Below are positions 55,748-63,731 of a stretch of DNA of 64,000 nt, one piece after another. Made by a program: the position numbers and the translations under genes. The stretch spans positions 168,148 to 232,147 of the forward strand of contig NZ_NOYD01000029.1 in the NCBI RefSeq assembly GCF_002258315.1. Reading direction: 5' to 3'. The DNA is from Rhodococcus sp. 06-462-5 (GTDB lineage: Bacteria > Actinomycetota > Actinomycetes > Mycobacteriales > Mycobacteriaceae). Within the stretch, counting starts at the first letter, position 1, and every line of letters begins with the position of its first letter. The notes beneath the pieces are model-generated. The model was given only the letters and a program-made list of their open reading frames with translations, was not told the origin of the DNA and ran no database searches.

Positions 55748-58207
55748 TCACCCTAGCCGCGCCTGCACCCGCAGGTTCCTCGCCAGGTGGTCTCGTTGCT
55801 CGATCACCAAGCGCCGCAGGGCAGCCGGTGCCCATTCGTGCTCGGTGAGCCAACTGTCCGCTGCCTCTGTCGACGACTGCTGCGGGAACAGGCGGACGAC
55901 GATTCGCCTCGCGATCTCGATACTGCGCGAGGTCCACAGCGACGAGATGACCTCGAAGTACCGAATGTCGTAGGGCTTAGTCAGGTCCGGTCGGTGCCCG
56001 GCCCCGAAGCCGGTGATGAAGGCGTCGAGAACATCGTTGGACGCATCGTCGCGCTCGGTGATGGCAGCCCACGCCCTCGCCTTGACCTCGGCAACGGGTA
56101 TCGCCGTCGACGCCGCGGTGTGTGCGGTGCGTCCCGACAAGGTGTCGTCGGAGGCCAGCTCGGCGTCGAGCTCGGCCGAGGTCGCGTTCCCGGTTGCGGC
56201 CAGGGCCAGCCAGAACGACCAGCGCTGATCGGGATCGAGACGTAGGCCTGGCACCGTCGCCGTGCCGTCGAGAAGTGCGCGCAGGTCGGCTGCGCGGGAA
56301 CCGTCGAGTTGCGCCGCGGCGGCGGTGGCTCGACCCCACACCAACTGGGCATCGCTGCCCGGCTCGCTCGCATGCAGTTGCGTCCACGACGCCTCGAGCC
56401 ACTGCCGGGTCGGTTCGGCTCGGCGGTCCTCCGGGAGGTAATGCTCCAGGGCGTATGCCACGTTGGCCGTGACTGCCGACAGTAGGCCGATCTTGGGCTC
56501 GTTGGGCGCGAATCTGGTTGCGATGTCGATGTATTCGAGTGCAGACATCTCGGCGTCGCGGGTGGAGTTCCACAGTGCTGACCACACCAGGCCTCGGGCA
56601 AGGGGATCGACGATGCGATCGAGGTGGTTCCGCACGGTGGTAGTCGAGCGCTCGTCGAATCGGATCTTGGCATACGTCAGGTCGTCGTCGTTGAGCAGTA
56701 CCAGTGCGGCATCGGGCAAGTCGACCGGCGTTCGTGCATCGGTGATGTCGAGTTCTCGGCGGTGGGTTCTCGTCAGATTCCCCGCCTCGTCGAGATCGTA
56801 GAGCCCGACGGCAATTCGGTGCGGCCGCGGATCTGTCTGCTCGACGGCATCGCCGGTGTAGCTGAGCGTGGAGACGCCGGTGGTCTGCAGCCATGCTGCG
56901 GCCCAGGTGTCGAGGTCGCGCCCGCTCGCGCTGGACATCTCGCTCAGCAGATCGGTCAGCGTCGTATTGCCGAAAGCGTGGGCTCGAAAGTAGTTGCGGG
57001 AAGCGGCGAAGAAGGCGTCGGCACCCACGAACGCCCCGAGTTGTTTGAGGACGCTCGCCCCCTTCGCGTAGGTGATGCCGTCGAAGTTGAGCTTGGCGGC
57101 CTCGAGGTCGGTGATGTCGGCGACGATCGGGTGGGTGGTCGGGAGCTGGTCCTGTAGGTAGGCCCACGCTTTCCGGCGGTTCGCGAAACTGACCCAGGCA
57201 TCGGTGAATCGGGTCGCCTCGGCCGACGCGTACGCACCCATGAAGTCCGCGAAGGATTCCTTGAGCCACAGGTCGTCCCACCACTGCATCGTGACGAGGT
57301 CACCGAACCACATGTGCGCCATCTCGTGCAGAATCGTGTTGGCGCGGGCCTCGTATTGGGCTTCGGTTGCCGCAGAACGGAATACATACGATTCGGTGAA
57401 CGTGACGAGCCCTGGATTCTCCATCGCGCCGAGGTTGTATTCGGGGACGAAGATCTGGTCGTACTTTCCGAAGGGGTACGGGTAGTCGAACTTGTCGTGA
57501 AAGAAGTCCAGGCCACGCTTCGTGATGTCGAAGATATCCTCGGCGTCGAAGAATTCGGAGAGCGAGGCTCGACAATACGCGCCGAGAGGGACGGTGAGTT
57601 CGCCTCGCGTCCAGGACGATTGGACGCGGTGATACGGACCGGCCGCAACTGCAGTGATGTAGGTCGATATCGGTAGGGTCGGCGCGAAGGTGGTGACCGT
57701 GTCGGCAGTGACTCCCTCGCGGTTCGACAGCACGGTCCACGTCGGTGGAGCCGTGACCGTCAGAGTGAAGGGGGCTTTGAGGTCCGGTTGCTCGAAGTTC
57801 GCGAACACTCGGCGCGCATCGGCCGGCTCGTACTGCGTGTAGAGATAGACGTTGTCGTCGACGGGATCGACGAATCGATGCAACCCTTCACCCGACCGGC
57901 TGTACCGTCCGTGCGCGCGAATCCGAACGATGTTGTGCTCGGTGAGTCCGACCAGTCGAATGCGTGCGCCGTCGTAATCGATCGCCGCGTCGATGCCGTT
58001 GACGGTGACCTCGACGACTGCTTCGCCGATGAAATCCACCCATGTCGCAGCGGTGGTCGCGTCGAATTCGATGTTCGTCACGGTCTCGAAGGTGTCGAGG
58101 TCCGTGTCCTCCGCGCGCAGAAGATCCAGGTGAACGCGATACTTCACCCCACCGATGTGGCGCGATCGCCTGCGAGTTTCGGTCCGGGTCAGATTCGCGG
58201 TGCTCAC
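55748..58207 (-). CDS. pepN: Aminopeptidase N (M1 family)
   Basis: An 819-residue zinc aminopeptidase. GAMENPGLVTF near residue 265 is the exopeptidase motif. HEMAH with WFGDLVTMQWWDDLWLKESFADFM near 302-325 provides the zinc ligands (HExxH plus the downstream Glu). The N-terminal beta domain and C-terminal helical ERAP-like domain are complete. GTG 58207 (start STANLTRTETRRRSRHIGGVKY) fits the family; the longer upstream frame lies over the next gene. It trims N-terminal residues from peptides in the cytosol. Confidence 0.93.
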   Translation of the reverse strand: MSTANLTRTETRRRSRHIGGVKYRVHLDLLRAEDTDLDTFETVTNIEFDATTAATWVDFIGEAVVEVTVNGIDAAIDYDGARIRLVGLTEHNIVRIRAHGRYSRSGEGLHRFVDPVDDNVYLYTQYEPADARRVFANFEQPDLKAPFTLTVTAPPTWTVLSNREGVTADTVTTFAPTLPISTYITAVAAGPYHRVQSSWTRGELTVPLGAYCRASLSEFFDAEDIFDITKRGLDFFHDKFDYPYPFGKYDQIFVPEYNLGAMENPGLVTFTESYVFRSAATEAQYEARANTILHEMAHMWFGDLVTMQWWDDLWLKESFADFMGAYASAEATRFTDAWVSFANRRKAWAYLQDQLPTTHPIVADITDLEAAKLNFDGITYAKGASVLKQLGAFVGADAFFAASRNYFRAHAFGNTTLTDLLSEMSSASGRDLDTWAAAWLQTTGVSTLSYTGDAVEQTDPRPHRIAVGLYDLDEAGNLTRTHRRELDITDARTPVDLPDAALVLLNDDDLTYAKIRFDERSTTTVRNHLDRIVDPLARGLVWSALWNSTRDAEMSALEYIDIATRFAPNEPKIGLLSAVTANVAYALEHYLPEDRRAEPTRQWLEASWTQLHASEPGSDAQLVWGRATAAAAQLDGSRAADLRALLDGTATVPGLRLDPDQRWSFWLALAATGNATSAELDAELASDDTLSGRTAHTAASTAIPVAEVKARAWAAITERDDASNDVLDAFITGFGAGHRPDLTKPYDIRYFEVISSLWTSRSIEIARRIVVRLFPQQSSTEAADSWLTEHEWAPAALRRLVIEQRDHLARNLRVQARLG

Positions 58208-58233
58208 CGAACCAACCCTATGCGATCGAATCT

Positions 58234-59610
58234 TCACAGGGTCGGTGCAGTGAAGTAGTGGCGTCCGAGTGGATCGACGATGTGCAGCACCCCTTCCGGT
58301 AGTAATTCGGTGTGCCACAGTTTGCACGTTTTCAGGTTGTGGTGGAGTCGACAGCGGGGGCCGATGTTCGTCGGGATCGTCCAGCCCCCTCGCTCCGGAT
58401 TCTGCCGATCGAACTCGACGATGTGGTCGAGGTCGCATCGGTCCGAAGGCACGTCGCATCCAGGATGCAGGCAGTACGGATGGTCTGCGCGAACCCGCGC
58501 CGCGAGTGCCCTACTCGGCTTGTAGGACAGTGCCCCCGGGGGCGGAACCGTCATGCCTCCATGTCCGTCGGGGTAGAGCGCGTGCTCGCCGAGGGGATTG
58601 CTCTCGACGACTGACCGCCAACGCTCGATCAGCGTCCCTCCTCCCGGCCGCAAGCGCGAGGCAACGCCCGGCGGCGATGCCTCGTCGGGTTGTGCCGTGT
58701 CCTTGGGTTGTGCTGTGTCCTCGGGTGGTTGCGTGGCCGGTGACGGTTGCCTGACCGGCCGAACCGGCCGTTGGGGCACGGATTCAGCACTCGCGCTTGA
58801 TGTCTCGTCGGCTGTGTCGCCGGCCGACGCCTCGGTCGCGCCAGTGGGCTGCGGCTCTTCGGATTCGGGAATCGCGACGTCACCACGAGCGGTCAGGCAC
58901 GGTGCACACTGGCACACCAGTGTCTCGCCGCGCATCAACGCATTGTGTGCTTCGCCTCGTCGTTGATCAGGGGATCGAGGATCCTCCGGGTGTAGTCGCG
59001 CGATCACGGCGTCGATCCGTGAAATCTGTTCGTCGGCTTCACCGTCGGTCATCACCGTGGTGAGACTGGACAGTCCCCGTGCTCGTCTCCGCAACCGGAT
59101 TCGCTTCTCCGTGCGCGCGGCACGCTTGCGCACTTCGCGGTCCCAATCCGGATCGGCCTCGATGAGCAGTCGATCGATTTCGCGCCCCAGAGCGCCCGGA
59201 GCCATCTCTCTGGCGGCCTTGAGAACCTCGGCTTCGATGTCGACCACCGTGGTCGGACGAGCGTGGAGCAAGTGATCGTGAATCGTCCTGACCCGCTCCA
59301 TATCGAGCGAACCGTCGACGAATCGACGCTTCACCGATGGCTGCAATCGGCGCCACATCTGCACCTTGTTGTTGACCGACGCGAAGGTGGACGACATTGC
59401 CGCTGCCAACTCGCAGATCGCCGAGCTGTAGAGATCCTTTTCTGTCACGCCGGTGTCCCACGGCGATGCGCATGCCGTTCGGCCGCGAACATAGTCGTCC
59501 ATGAGCGACAGTTCCGATGCGGCAGCAGCGTTGATCCTTCTGCGCGCACCGAGAACGTCGGCGAGAGCAGAGTGATCGTCCGCCATCCACGTCGACTTGC
59601 GTAGCCCCAT
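58234..59610 (-). CDS. DUF222 / 13E12-type HNH endonuclease
   Basis: A 458-residue protein with an N-terminal DUF222 region (about 1-250), a Pro/Thr/Gln-rich variable linker (about 265-345) and a C-terminal HNH domain with CDLDHIVEFDRQNPERGGWTIPTNIGPRCRLHHNLK near 395-430. HNH residues are all present. These genes are repeated many times in mycolata (the REP13E12 group in mycobacteria) and may be mobile or self-spreading. ATG 59610 has a GGGGGGTG site upstream. Confidence 0.85.
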   Translation of the reverse strand: MGLRKSTWMADDHSALADVLGARRRINAAAASELSLMDDYVRGRTACASPWDTGVTEKDLYSSAICELAAAMSSTFASVNNKVQMWRRLQPSVKRRFVDGSLDMERVRTIHDHLLHARPTTVVDIEAEVLKAAREMAPGALGREIDRLLIEADPDWDREVRKRAARTEKRIRLRRRARGLSSLTTVMTDGEADEQISRIDAVIARLHPEDPRSPDQRRGEAHNALMRGETLVCQCAPCLTARGDVAIPESEEPQPTGATEASAGDTADETSSASAESVPQRPVRPVRQPSPATQPPEDTAQPKDTAQPDEASPPGVASRLRPGGGTLIERWRSVVESNPLGEHALYPDGHGGMTVPPPGALSYKPSRALAARVRADHPYCLHPGCDVPSDRCDLDHIVEFDRQNPERGGWTIPTNIGPRCRLHHNLKTCKLWHTELLPEGVLHIVDPLGRHYFTAPTL

Positions 59611-59709
59611 GTCACCCCCCAGCGACGAAGGGCCGAACACGCATTCGACCCGATGCCGAGAAGTGTAGAACCGGCCACCGACAAGTTCTGTCGCCCCTGG
59701 TCGAGGCAC

Positions 59710-60618
59710 TCAGCGCGAGCGAACAGCCAGGGCGATATCGAGAGCGAGTAGGTAGTGATTGATGTCGATCGCTGCCCGAGAGCCTGCTGCCGCGGAATTG
59801 ATCAGTTGTGCCGGCGAATCCGAGACATTCCCCGCTGCCCACAGTCCGTCCACGCTGGTGCGGCCGGTCGGTTCGGTTGCCACCCATCCGCTGTCCAGTC
59901 GCGCGCAGCCGATCCGGATGAGGAGAGCGTCGTTGGGCACGAACGTCGGGCCGACGAAGACGACAGCTCTGGGAACGAGGCTGCCGTCGGTGAGTTCGAC
60001 GCCGGCGACGCTGCCGTCCTGCGTGAGGAGCCGAGAGACGGGGACATCCACGATTCCGACCGATCGCGCGTCGAGTGCGATCCGTTCGTCTTCGGTCAGC
60101 TCGATCCCGTTGGTGAAAAAGATGACGTCCGAGGACCATTGGCGAATCAGCGAGGCCTGATGGACGGTGAACGGTCGATTCGATCCGCCGATCACGGCAA
60201 TGGGTCGATCTCGCACCTCGTAGCCGTGGCAGTACGGGCAATGCAGTACCCCTGAGCTCCAGTGCTCGCGTGCGCCCGGAATGTCGGGCAGCTCGTCGCG
60301 GAGACCGGTGGCCACCAGCACCGACCTCGAATCCAGGACCGATCCACTCTCGAGGTGGACCGTGAATCCGCCGTCGACACGGGTTACGTTGCCCTGCAAC
60401 AACTCCCCGCCGTAGCGGAGCACTTCCCGGATTCCCTCCTCGTGTAATTCCTGCGGCGATGCGCCATCACGCGAGAGGAAACCGTGAAGATGATCGGCAG
60501 GCGCATTGCGTGGATGCCCGGCGTCGATCAGGACCACTCGCCGGCGAGCGCGGGCCAATAGTGTTGCGGCACTGAGCCCGGCGGGTCCGCCGCCGACCAC
60601 CACGGTGTCGTACGTCAA
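59710..60618 (-). CDS. Thioredoxin-reductase-like NAD(P)/FAD oxidoreductase
   Basis: A 302-residue two-dinucleotide-fold flavoprotein. VVVGGGPAGLSAATLLARA near residue 6 binds FAD, VLHCPYCHGYEVRDRPIAVIGG near 132-152 holds a CPYC pair and the NAD(P) loop, and GLWAAGNVSDSPAQLINSAAAGSRAA near 262 is the second FAD motif. The CPYCHG form differs from the CATCDG of classical thioredoxin reductase. It is divergent from a MarR regulator with a palindrome between them, so MarR control is likely. Confidence 0.82.
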   Translation of the reverse strand: MTYDTVVVGGGPAGLSAATLLARARRRVVLIDAGHPRNAPADHLHGFLSRDGASPQELHEEGIREVLRYGGELLQGNVTRVDGGFTVHLESGSVLDSRSVLVATGLRDELPDIPGAREHWSSGVLHCPYCHGYEVRDRPIAVIGGSNRPFTVHQASLIRQWSSDVIFFTNGIELTEDERIALDARSVGIVDVPVSRLLTQDGSVAGVELTDGSLVPRAVVFVGPTFVPNDALLIRIGCARLDSGWVATEPTGRTSVDGLWAAGNVSDSPAQLINSAAAGSRAAIDINHYLLALDIALAVRSR

Positions 60619-60664
60619 GAGGGCTCCTCGAAGTCGATGGGCTAGGATCCGAAGATAACAGAAC

Positions 60665-60680
60665 TGTCAACTGGTTAACA
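60665..60680. promoter_or_regulatory. MarR-type palindrome in the divergent promoter
   Basis: TGTCAACTGGTTAACA is a 16-base imperfect palindrome (TGTYAAC-N2-GTTRACA) midway between the flavoprotein start (60618) and the MarR start (60696). Size and position fit a MarR dimer site controlling both genes. Confidence 0.65.
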
Positions 60681-60695
60681 ATATTGGTGGTGACG

Positions 60696-61196
60696 ATGAC
60701 CGACGCATCGCTTCGTGAACTGACCTGCGCCCGGTGGGCCGAGTTCGACCCCGAGCTGGACACGTCGCCGATGCAGGTGGTGGCCCAGATCAAGCGCATC
60801 GTCGCGCTGCTCGAGCTGGCCGTCGAACCGATCTACGACGCCGCCGACGTCACCGTGGCCGAGATGGAATTGATGGTGCCGCTTCGCCACGCGGTCGAGC
60901 CCGCGACGGCGGTGCGGCTGGCGGAGCTGCTCGGTATGACTCGCGCCGGAGTCAGCAAGGCGTTGGGGAAGCTCGAACGTCGCGGCTTCCTCGAGCGCGT
61001 CCAGAATGCCGAGGATCGGAGGTCTGCCTCGATCACGTTGACCGATGCGGGCAAAGATGTTGTGGACGAGGTCTTTCCGCGCGAGCTTGCAGCTCACGGC
61101 CGATTGTTCGACGCATTGGGTGCGCGACGGATGCAAGTCCTCGAAGCGCTGGACGTATTGGCCGAGTCGATGGATGACGCTGTGTCCTCGCAGTGA
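60696..61196 (+). CDS. MarR-family transcriptional regulator
   Basis: A 166-residue winged-helix regulator. The recognition region is VRLAELLGMTRAGVSKALGKLERRGFLERVQNAEDRRSASITLTDAG near residues 74-120, with the DRRS wing. ATG 60696 is used; TTG 60684 is in frame. It probably represses the divergent flavoprotein gene and itself until an oxidant or ligand binds. Confidence 0.85.
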   Translation: MTDASLRELTCARWAEFDPELDTSPMQVVAQIKRIVALLELAVEPIYDAADVTVAEMELMVPLRHAVEPATAVRLAELLGMTRAGVSKALGKLERRGFLERVQNAEDRRSASITLTDAGKDVVDEVFPRELAAHGRLFDALGARRMQVLEALDVLAESMDDAVSSQ

Positions 61197-61263
61197 CGAT
61201 GCCATCGAGCAACAACGCCGCTACGCTTTGCATCACGTGCAGGGGGACTCCGAAGGAGGCGAA

Positions 61264-61608
61264 GTGAACACCTTCCAGAAATCGGCAGCAGCGTTCAACA
61301 GGGTTTTCATGGTCGTGATGAAAGCGCCCGTACTCGACAGGGTTCTCGGACGTTCGATGGGGATCCTGACCTACACCGGCCGAAAGTCCGGCAAGAAGAT
61401 CTCACTACCACTGGCTATCGGCCGGAAAGGTGATCACCTGAAAGTCCGGGTGGCTATGCCGGACAAAAAGAACTGGTGGCGAAACTTCACGAACGATGGC
61501 GGCGGTCGCGTCGACGTCGACCTCGGCGGCGTTCACCACACAGGCCTGGCGACGGCGACCCGCGACGATCGCGGGCGGGTGACTGTCGACATCGCTTTGG
61601 ATCGCTGA
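61264..61608 (+). CDS. DUF385/F420-dependent nitroreductase-family protein
   Basis: A 114-residue split-barrel protein. ILTYTGRKSGKKISLPLAIGRKGDHLKVRVAMPDKKNWWRNF near residues 35-76 matches the deazaflavin (F420)-dependent nitroreductase-like family of mycolata. GTG 61264 has AAGGAGGC upstream at 61253-61260. It is shorter than the roughly 150 residues of Ddn, so F420 binding is likely but activity is open. Confidence 0.8.
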   Translation: MNTFQKSAAAFNRVFMVVMKAPVLDRVLGRSMGILTYTGRKSGKKISLPLAIGRKGDHLKVRVAMPDKKNWWRNFTNDGGGRVDVDLGGVHHTGLATATRDDRGRVTVDIALDR

Positions 61609-61627
61609 CTGCGCCGTTGGCTGTTGC

Positions 61628-61643
61628 GTCAACAAAGGTTGAC
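61628..61643. promoter_or_regulatory. Inverted repeat upstream of the HTH/Clp-N pair, site 1
   Basis: GTCAAC-AAAG-GTTGAC is an exact 6+4+6 palindrome. Its right half overlaps TTGACA at 61639-61644, a good -35 box. Confidence 0.6.
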
Positions 61644-61654
61644 ATGTGTCGGTC

Positions 61655-61672
61655 TGTCAATTTAGATTGACA
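61655..61672. promoter_or_regulatory. Inverted repeat upstream of the HTH/Clp-N pair, site 2
   Basis: TGTCAA-TTTAGA-TTGACA is an exact 6+6+6 palindrome ending two bases before the HTH gene start. Its centre holds a possible -10 box TAGATT (61663-61668), 18 bases from TTGACA at 61639. A repressor here would block the promoter; transcription from it would begin near the ATG, giving a leaderless mRNA. Confidence 0.6.
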
Positions 61673-61674
61673 TC

Positions 61675-61890
61675 ATGACCGAAGCCACTGCACTTGCTGC
61701 CGCAGCCGCCAGTTCCGATCCGGGGGAGGGGCTGCGTGCGGTAGCCGCTCTTCGGCGGTTGTTGGAGCGCCTGGAGGCCGTTCAGGTCCAGAATGCTCGA
61801 CGCAACGGCTGGGCCTGGCAGGCAATCGCCGACTCGCTCGGAGTCAGCAGGCAGGCAGTCCACAAGAAGCACGGCGGAAAGGCAAGGTAG
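61675..61890 (+). CDS. Small helix-turn-helix regulator paired with a Clp-N protein
   Basis: A 71-residue protein. After a 45-residue helical N-terminus with GLRAVAALRRLLERLEAVQVQNAR comes a sigma-70-region-4-like HTH: GWAWQAIADSLGVSRQAVHKKHGGK. No ribosome-binding site precedes ATG 61675, which fits leaderless translation. Two palindromes lie directly upstream and the Clp-N gene starts five bases downstream. It is probably an autoregulator of the pair. Confidence 0.8.
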   Translation: MTEATALAAAAASSDPGEGLRAVAALRRLLERLEAVQVQNARRNGWAWQAIADSLGVSRQAVHKKHGGKAR

Positions 61891-61895
61891 GCACC

Positions 61896-62405
61896 ATGTT
61901 CGAGCGATTCACCAAGTCGGCCAGATCTGTCGTCATCAGCGCTCAGGGTCAGGCCGGGGCGCTGCGTTCGCCCCGAGTCGAGCCTGTCCATCTGTTTCTC
62001 GGCGCGCTGTCCGTCGCCGACGAGCCACTGAAGACGGCGCTCGGCGCGGCCGGGTTCACCGTCGACGGAGTGCTCGCGGACGTGCAGTCCCAGGATGCGC
62101 GTGCGCTGAAGTCCCTCGGAATCGACCTGGACGCTATCGTCTCGACGATCGACTCCACTCTCGGGCCGGGTGCGCTGAAGGGCGCACAGGCGTCACCGCA
62201 TCATCTCCCTTTCGGCCCATCGGCGAAGGAAGTGTTGAAGCTGTCGCTGAAGGAAGCCGTCGAACGACGGGACCGCGAGATCGGCGTCGAGCATGTTCTT
62301 CTCGGTTTGGTTCGCGGTGCCGATCGGTCATTCACCGAACTGGTGCATCAGCATTGTTCGCTCCAGCAGTTGCGATCGATTGTCTCGCTCGTTCGTACGC
62401 CGTAG
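61896..62405 (+). CDS. Stand-alone Clp N-terminal (Clp-R) domain protein
   Basis: A 169-residue protein containing only the double Clp-N repeat: FERFTKSARSVVISAQGQAGALRSPRVEPVHLFLGAL, then LPFGPSAKEVLKLSLKEAVERRDREIGVEHVLLGLVRG. There is no AAA+ ATPase domain. Clp-N of ClpC binds adaptors and arginine-phosphate-type degrons, so this protein may act as an adaptor, decoy or stress sensor for ClpC. The role is inferred. It is cotranscribed with the small HTH gene. Confidence 0.85.
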   Translation: MFERFTKSARSVVISAQGQAGALRSPRVEPVHLFLGALSVADEPLKTALGAAGFTVDGVLADVQSQDARALKSLGIDLDAIVSTIDSTLGPGALKGAQASPHHLPFGPSAKEVLKLSLKEAVERRDREIGVEHVLLGLVRGADRSFTELVHQHCSLQQLRSIVSLVRTP

Positions 62406-62437
62406 CTCTCGGCCGTCCGCGACTCTACGATGGCGCC

Positions 62438-62818
62438 ATGAACTTCTTGATTCGGCTCGTGATCAACGCCGTTGCCATTTGGGTTGCCAAAGAATTCGTG
62501 GACGGGATCACTGTCACCAGTTCGGGGCGCGGCGACGGGTGGGACATCGTGGTGCTGCTGGGTATCGCGGCCGTGTTGACGATCGTCAATGCGTTCATCA
62601 AGCCGCTGGTGAAGCTGCTGTCACTGCCGTTGCTGATTCTGACGCTCGGGTTGTTCACTCTCGTGATCAACGCGTTGATGCTGTTGTTGACGGGCTGGCT
62701 GTCGTCGCAGACCGGCTACGGTCTCGAGATCGTCGGGTTCGCCGCCGCGTTCTGGGGCGCGATCATCATCTCGATCGTGAACTTTCTGCTGGGCGCGTTG
62801 GTGCCCGACAAGCGTTAG
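62438..62818 (+). CDS. Phage-holin-like 4-helix membrane protein
   Basis: A 126-residue protein with four hydrophobic helices of the mycobacterial 4TMS holin-like superfamily: [21 protein letters not shown], then [48 protein letters not shown] and [19 protein letters not shown]. It is a chromosomal housekeeping-type member and not evidence of a prophage. It overlaps menA tail to tail by four bases. Confidence 0.82.
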   Translation: MNFLIRLVINAVAIWVAKEFVDGITVTSSGRGDGWDIVVLLGIAAVLTIVNAFIKPLVKLLSLPLLILTLGLFTLVINALMLLLTGWLSSQTGYGLEIVGFAAAFWGAIIISIVNFLLGALVPDKR

Positions 62819-63684
62819 GCGAAAGCCAACGCCACGCCGGTGCTCGCGCCCCAGACGAGCATCGCCAGGCCCGAATCGCGCAGTGCCGGAATCAGCTCGA
62901 ATCCGTGAGCTCCCTTGCGCACCGGGGAATTCGCGCGAGCGGCGAAGGGAAGCGCGAGCAGGCCGACCAGTGCCCACGGGGTGCGCGCGATCAGAGCGAC
63001 GGTCATCGCGAACGGCACCACCAGCAGCGCGAGATGCAGGTAGCGAGTGCGGGCGTCGCCCAATCGCACTGCGAGCGTGAGCTTTCCCGACTCGGTATCG
63101 GTGGGGATGTCACGGAGGTTGTTGGCGACGAGCACTGCACTCGAGAACGAGCCGACGGCAACGGCAGCCAGCACACCTGCCCAGTCGATCTGCTCGGCCT
63201 GCACGAACTGGGTGCCGAGCACGGCAACGAGACCGAAGAACACGAACACGGCGATCTCACCGAAACCGCTGTAGCCGTACGGCTTCGAGCCCCCGGTGTA
63301 GTACCAGGCACCGGCGATGCAGACGAGTCCGACGATGACCAGCCACCATGCGCTGGTCGCAGCCAGGACCAGTCCGGCCACTGCGCCGATTGCGAAGCAG
63401 CCGATGGCCGCCTTCTTGACGGCCCCGGCGGACGCGGCCTTGGAGCCGACCAGTCTCAGTGGCCCGACTCGATCGTCGTCGGTGCCGCGGATTCCGTCGG
63501 AGTAGTCGTTGGCGAAGTTGACGCCCACGATCAGAGCCAGCGAGACGATCAACGCCAACAGCGCCTTCCACCACACTCCTCCGTCCAGCGACACGGCCGC
63601 ACCGGTGCCGACGAGGACGGGGGCGATCGCATTCGGGAGTGTGCGCGGTCGCGCGCCTTCGATCCATTGCGCAGTGGTGGCCAT
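62815..63684 (-). CDS. menA: 1,4-dihydroxy-2-naphthoate octaprenyltransferase
   Basis: A 289-residue UbiA-family membrane enzyme that prenylates DHNA to make demethylmenaquinone. The first Asp-rich motif [17 protein letters not shown] near residue 60 binds the prenyl diphosphate, and the second, [14 protein letters not shown] near 188, completes the site. Eight or more hydrophobic helices are present. Residues about 78-109 are encoded by one arm of a perfect 95-base inverted repeat. The frame is intact. Confidence 0.92.
   Translation of the reverse strand: MATTAQWIEGARPRTLPNAIAPVLVGTGAAVSLDGGVWWKALLALIVSLALIVGVNFANDYSDGIRGTDDDRVGPLRLVGSKAASAGAVKKAAIGCFAIGAVAGLVLAATSAWWLVIVGLVCIAGAWYYTGGSKPYGYSGFGEIAVFVFFGLVAVLGTQFVQAEQIDWAGVLAAVAVGSFSSAVLVANNLRDIPTDTESGKLTLAVRLGDARTRYLHLALLVVPFAMTVALIARTPWALVGLLALPFAARANSPVRKGAHGFELIPALRDSGLAMLVWGASTGVALAFA
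63358..63452 (+). repeat. Perfect 95-bp inverted repeat, arm 1 (inside menA)
   Basis: The plus-strand sequence 63358-63452 is identical, with no mismatch, to the reverse complement of 63902-63996. Identity ends abruptly on both sides. This arm codes for menA residues around [25 protein letters not shown]. Confidence 0.97.
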
Positions 63685-63731
63685 GAGCGACGATCTTTCC
63701 GTATCTGTCCGACGGGTGAGAACGCGGCCGG

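Noticed and set aside
58269..58754. Plus-strand ORF opposite the HNH gene
   Set aside because: Shadow frame; the minus-strand HNH domain and linker explain the sequence.
62438..62818. Holin-like gene taken as a sign of a prophage
   Set aside because: No integrase, terminase, capsid or lysin gene is nearby; this 4TMS family is a normal chromosomal gene in mycolata.
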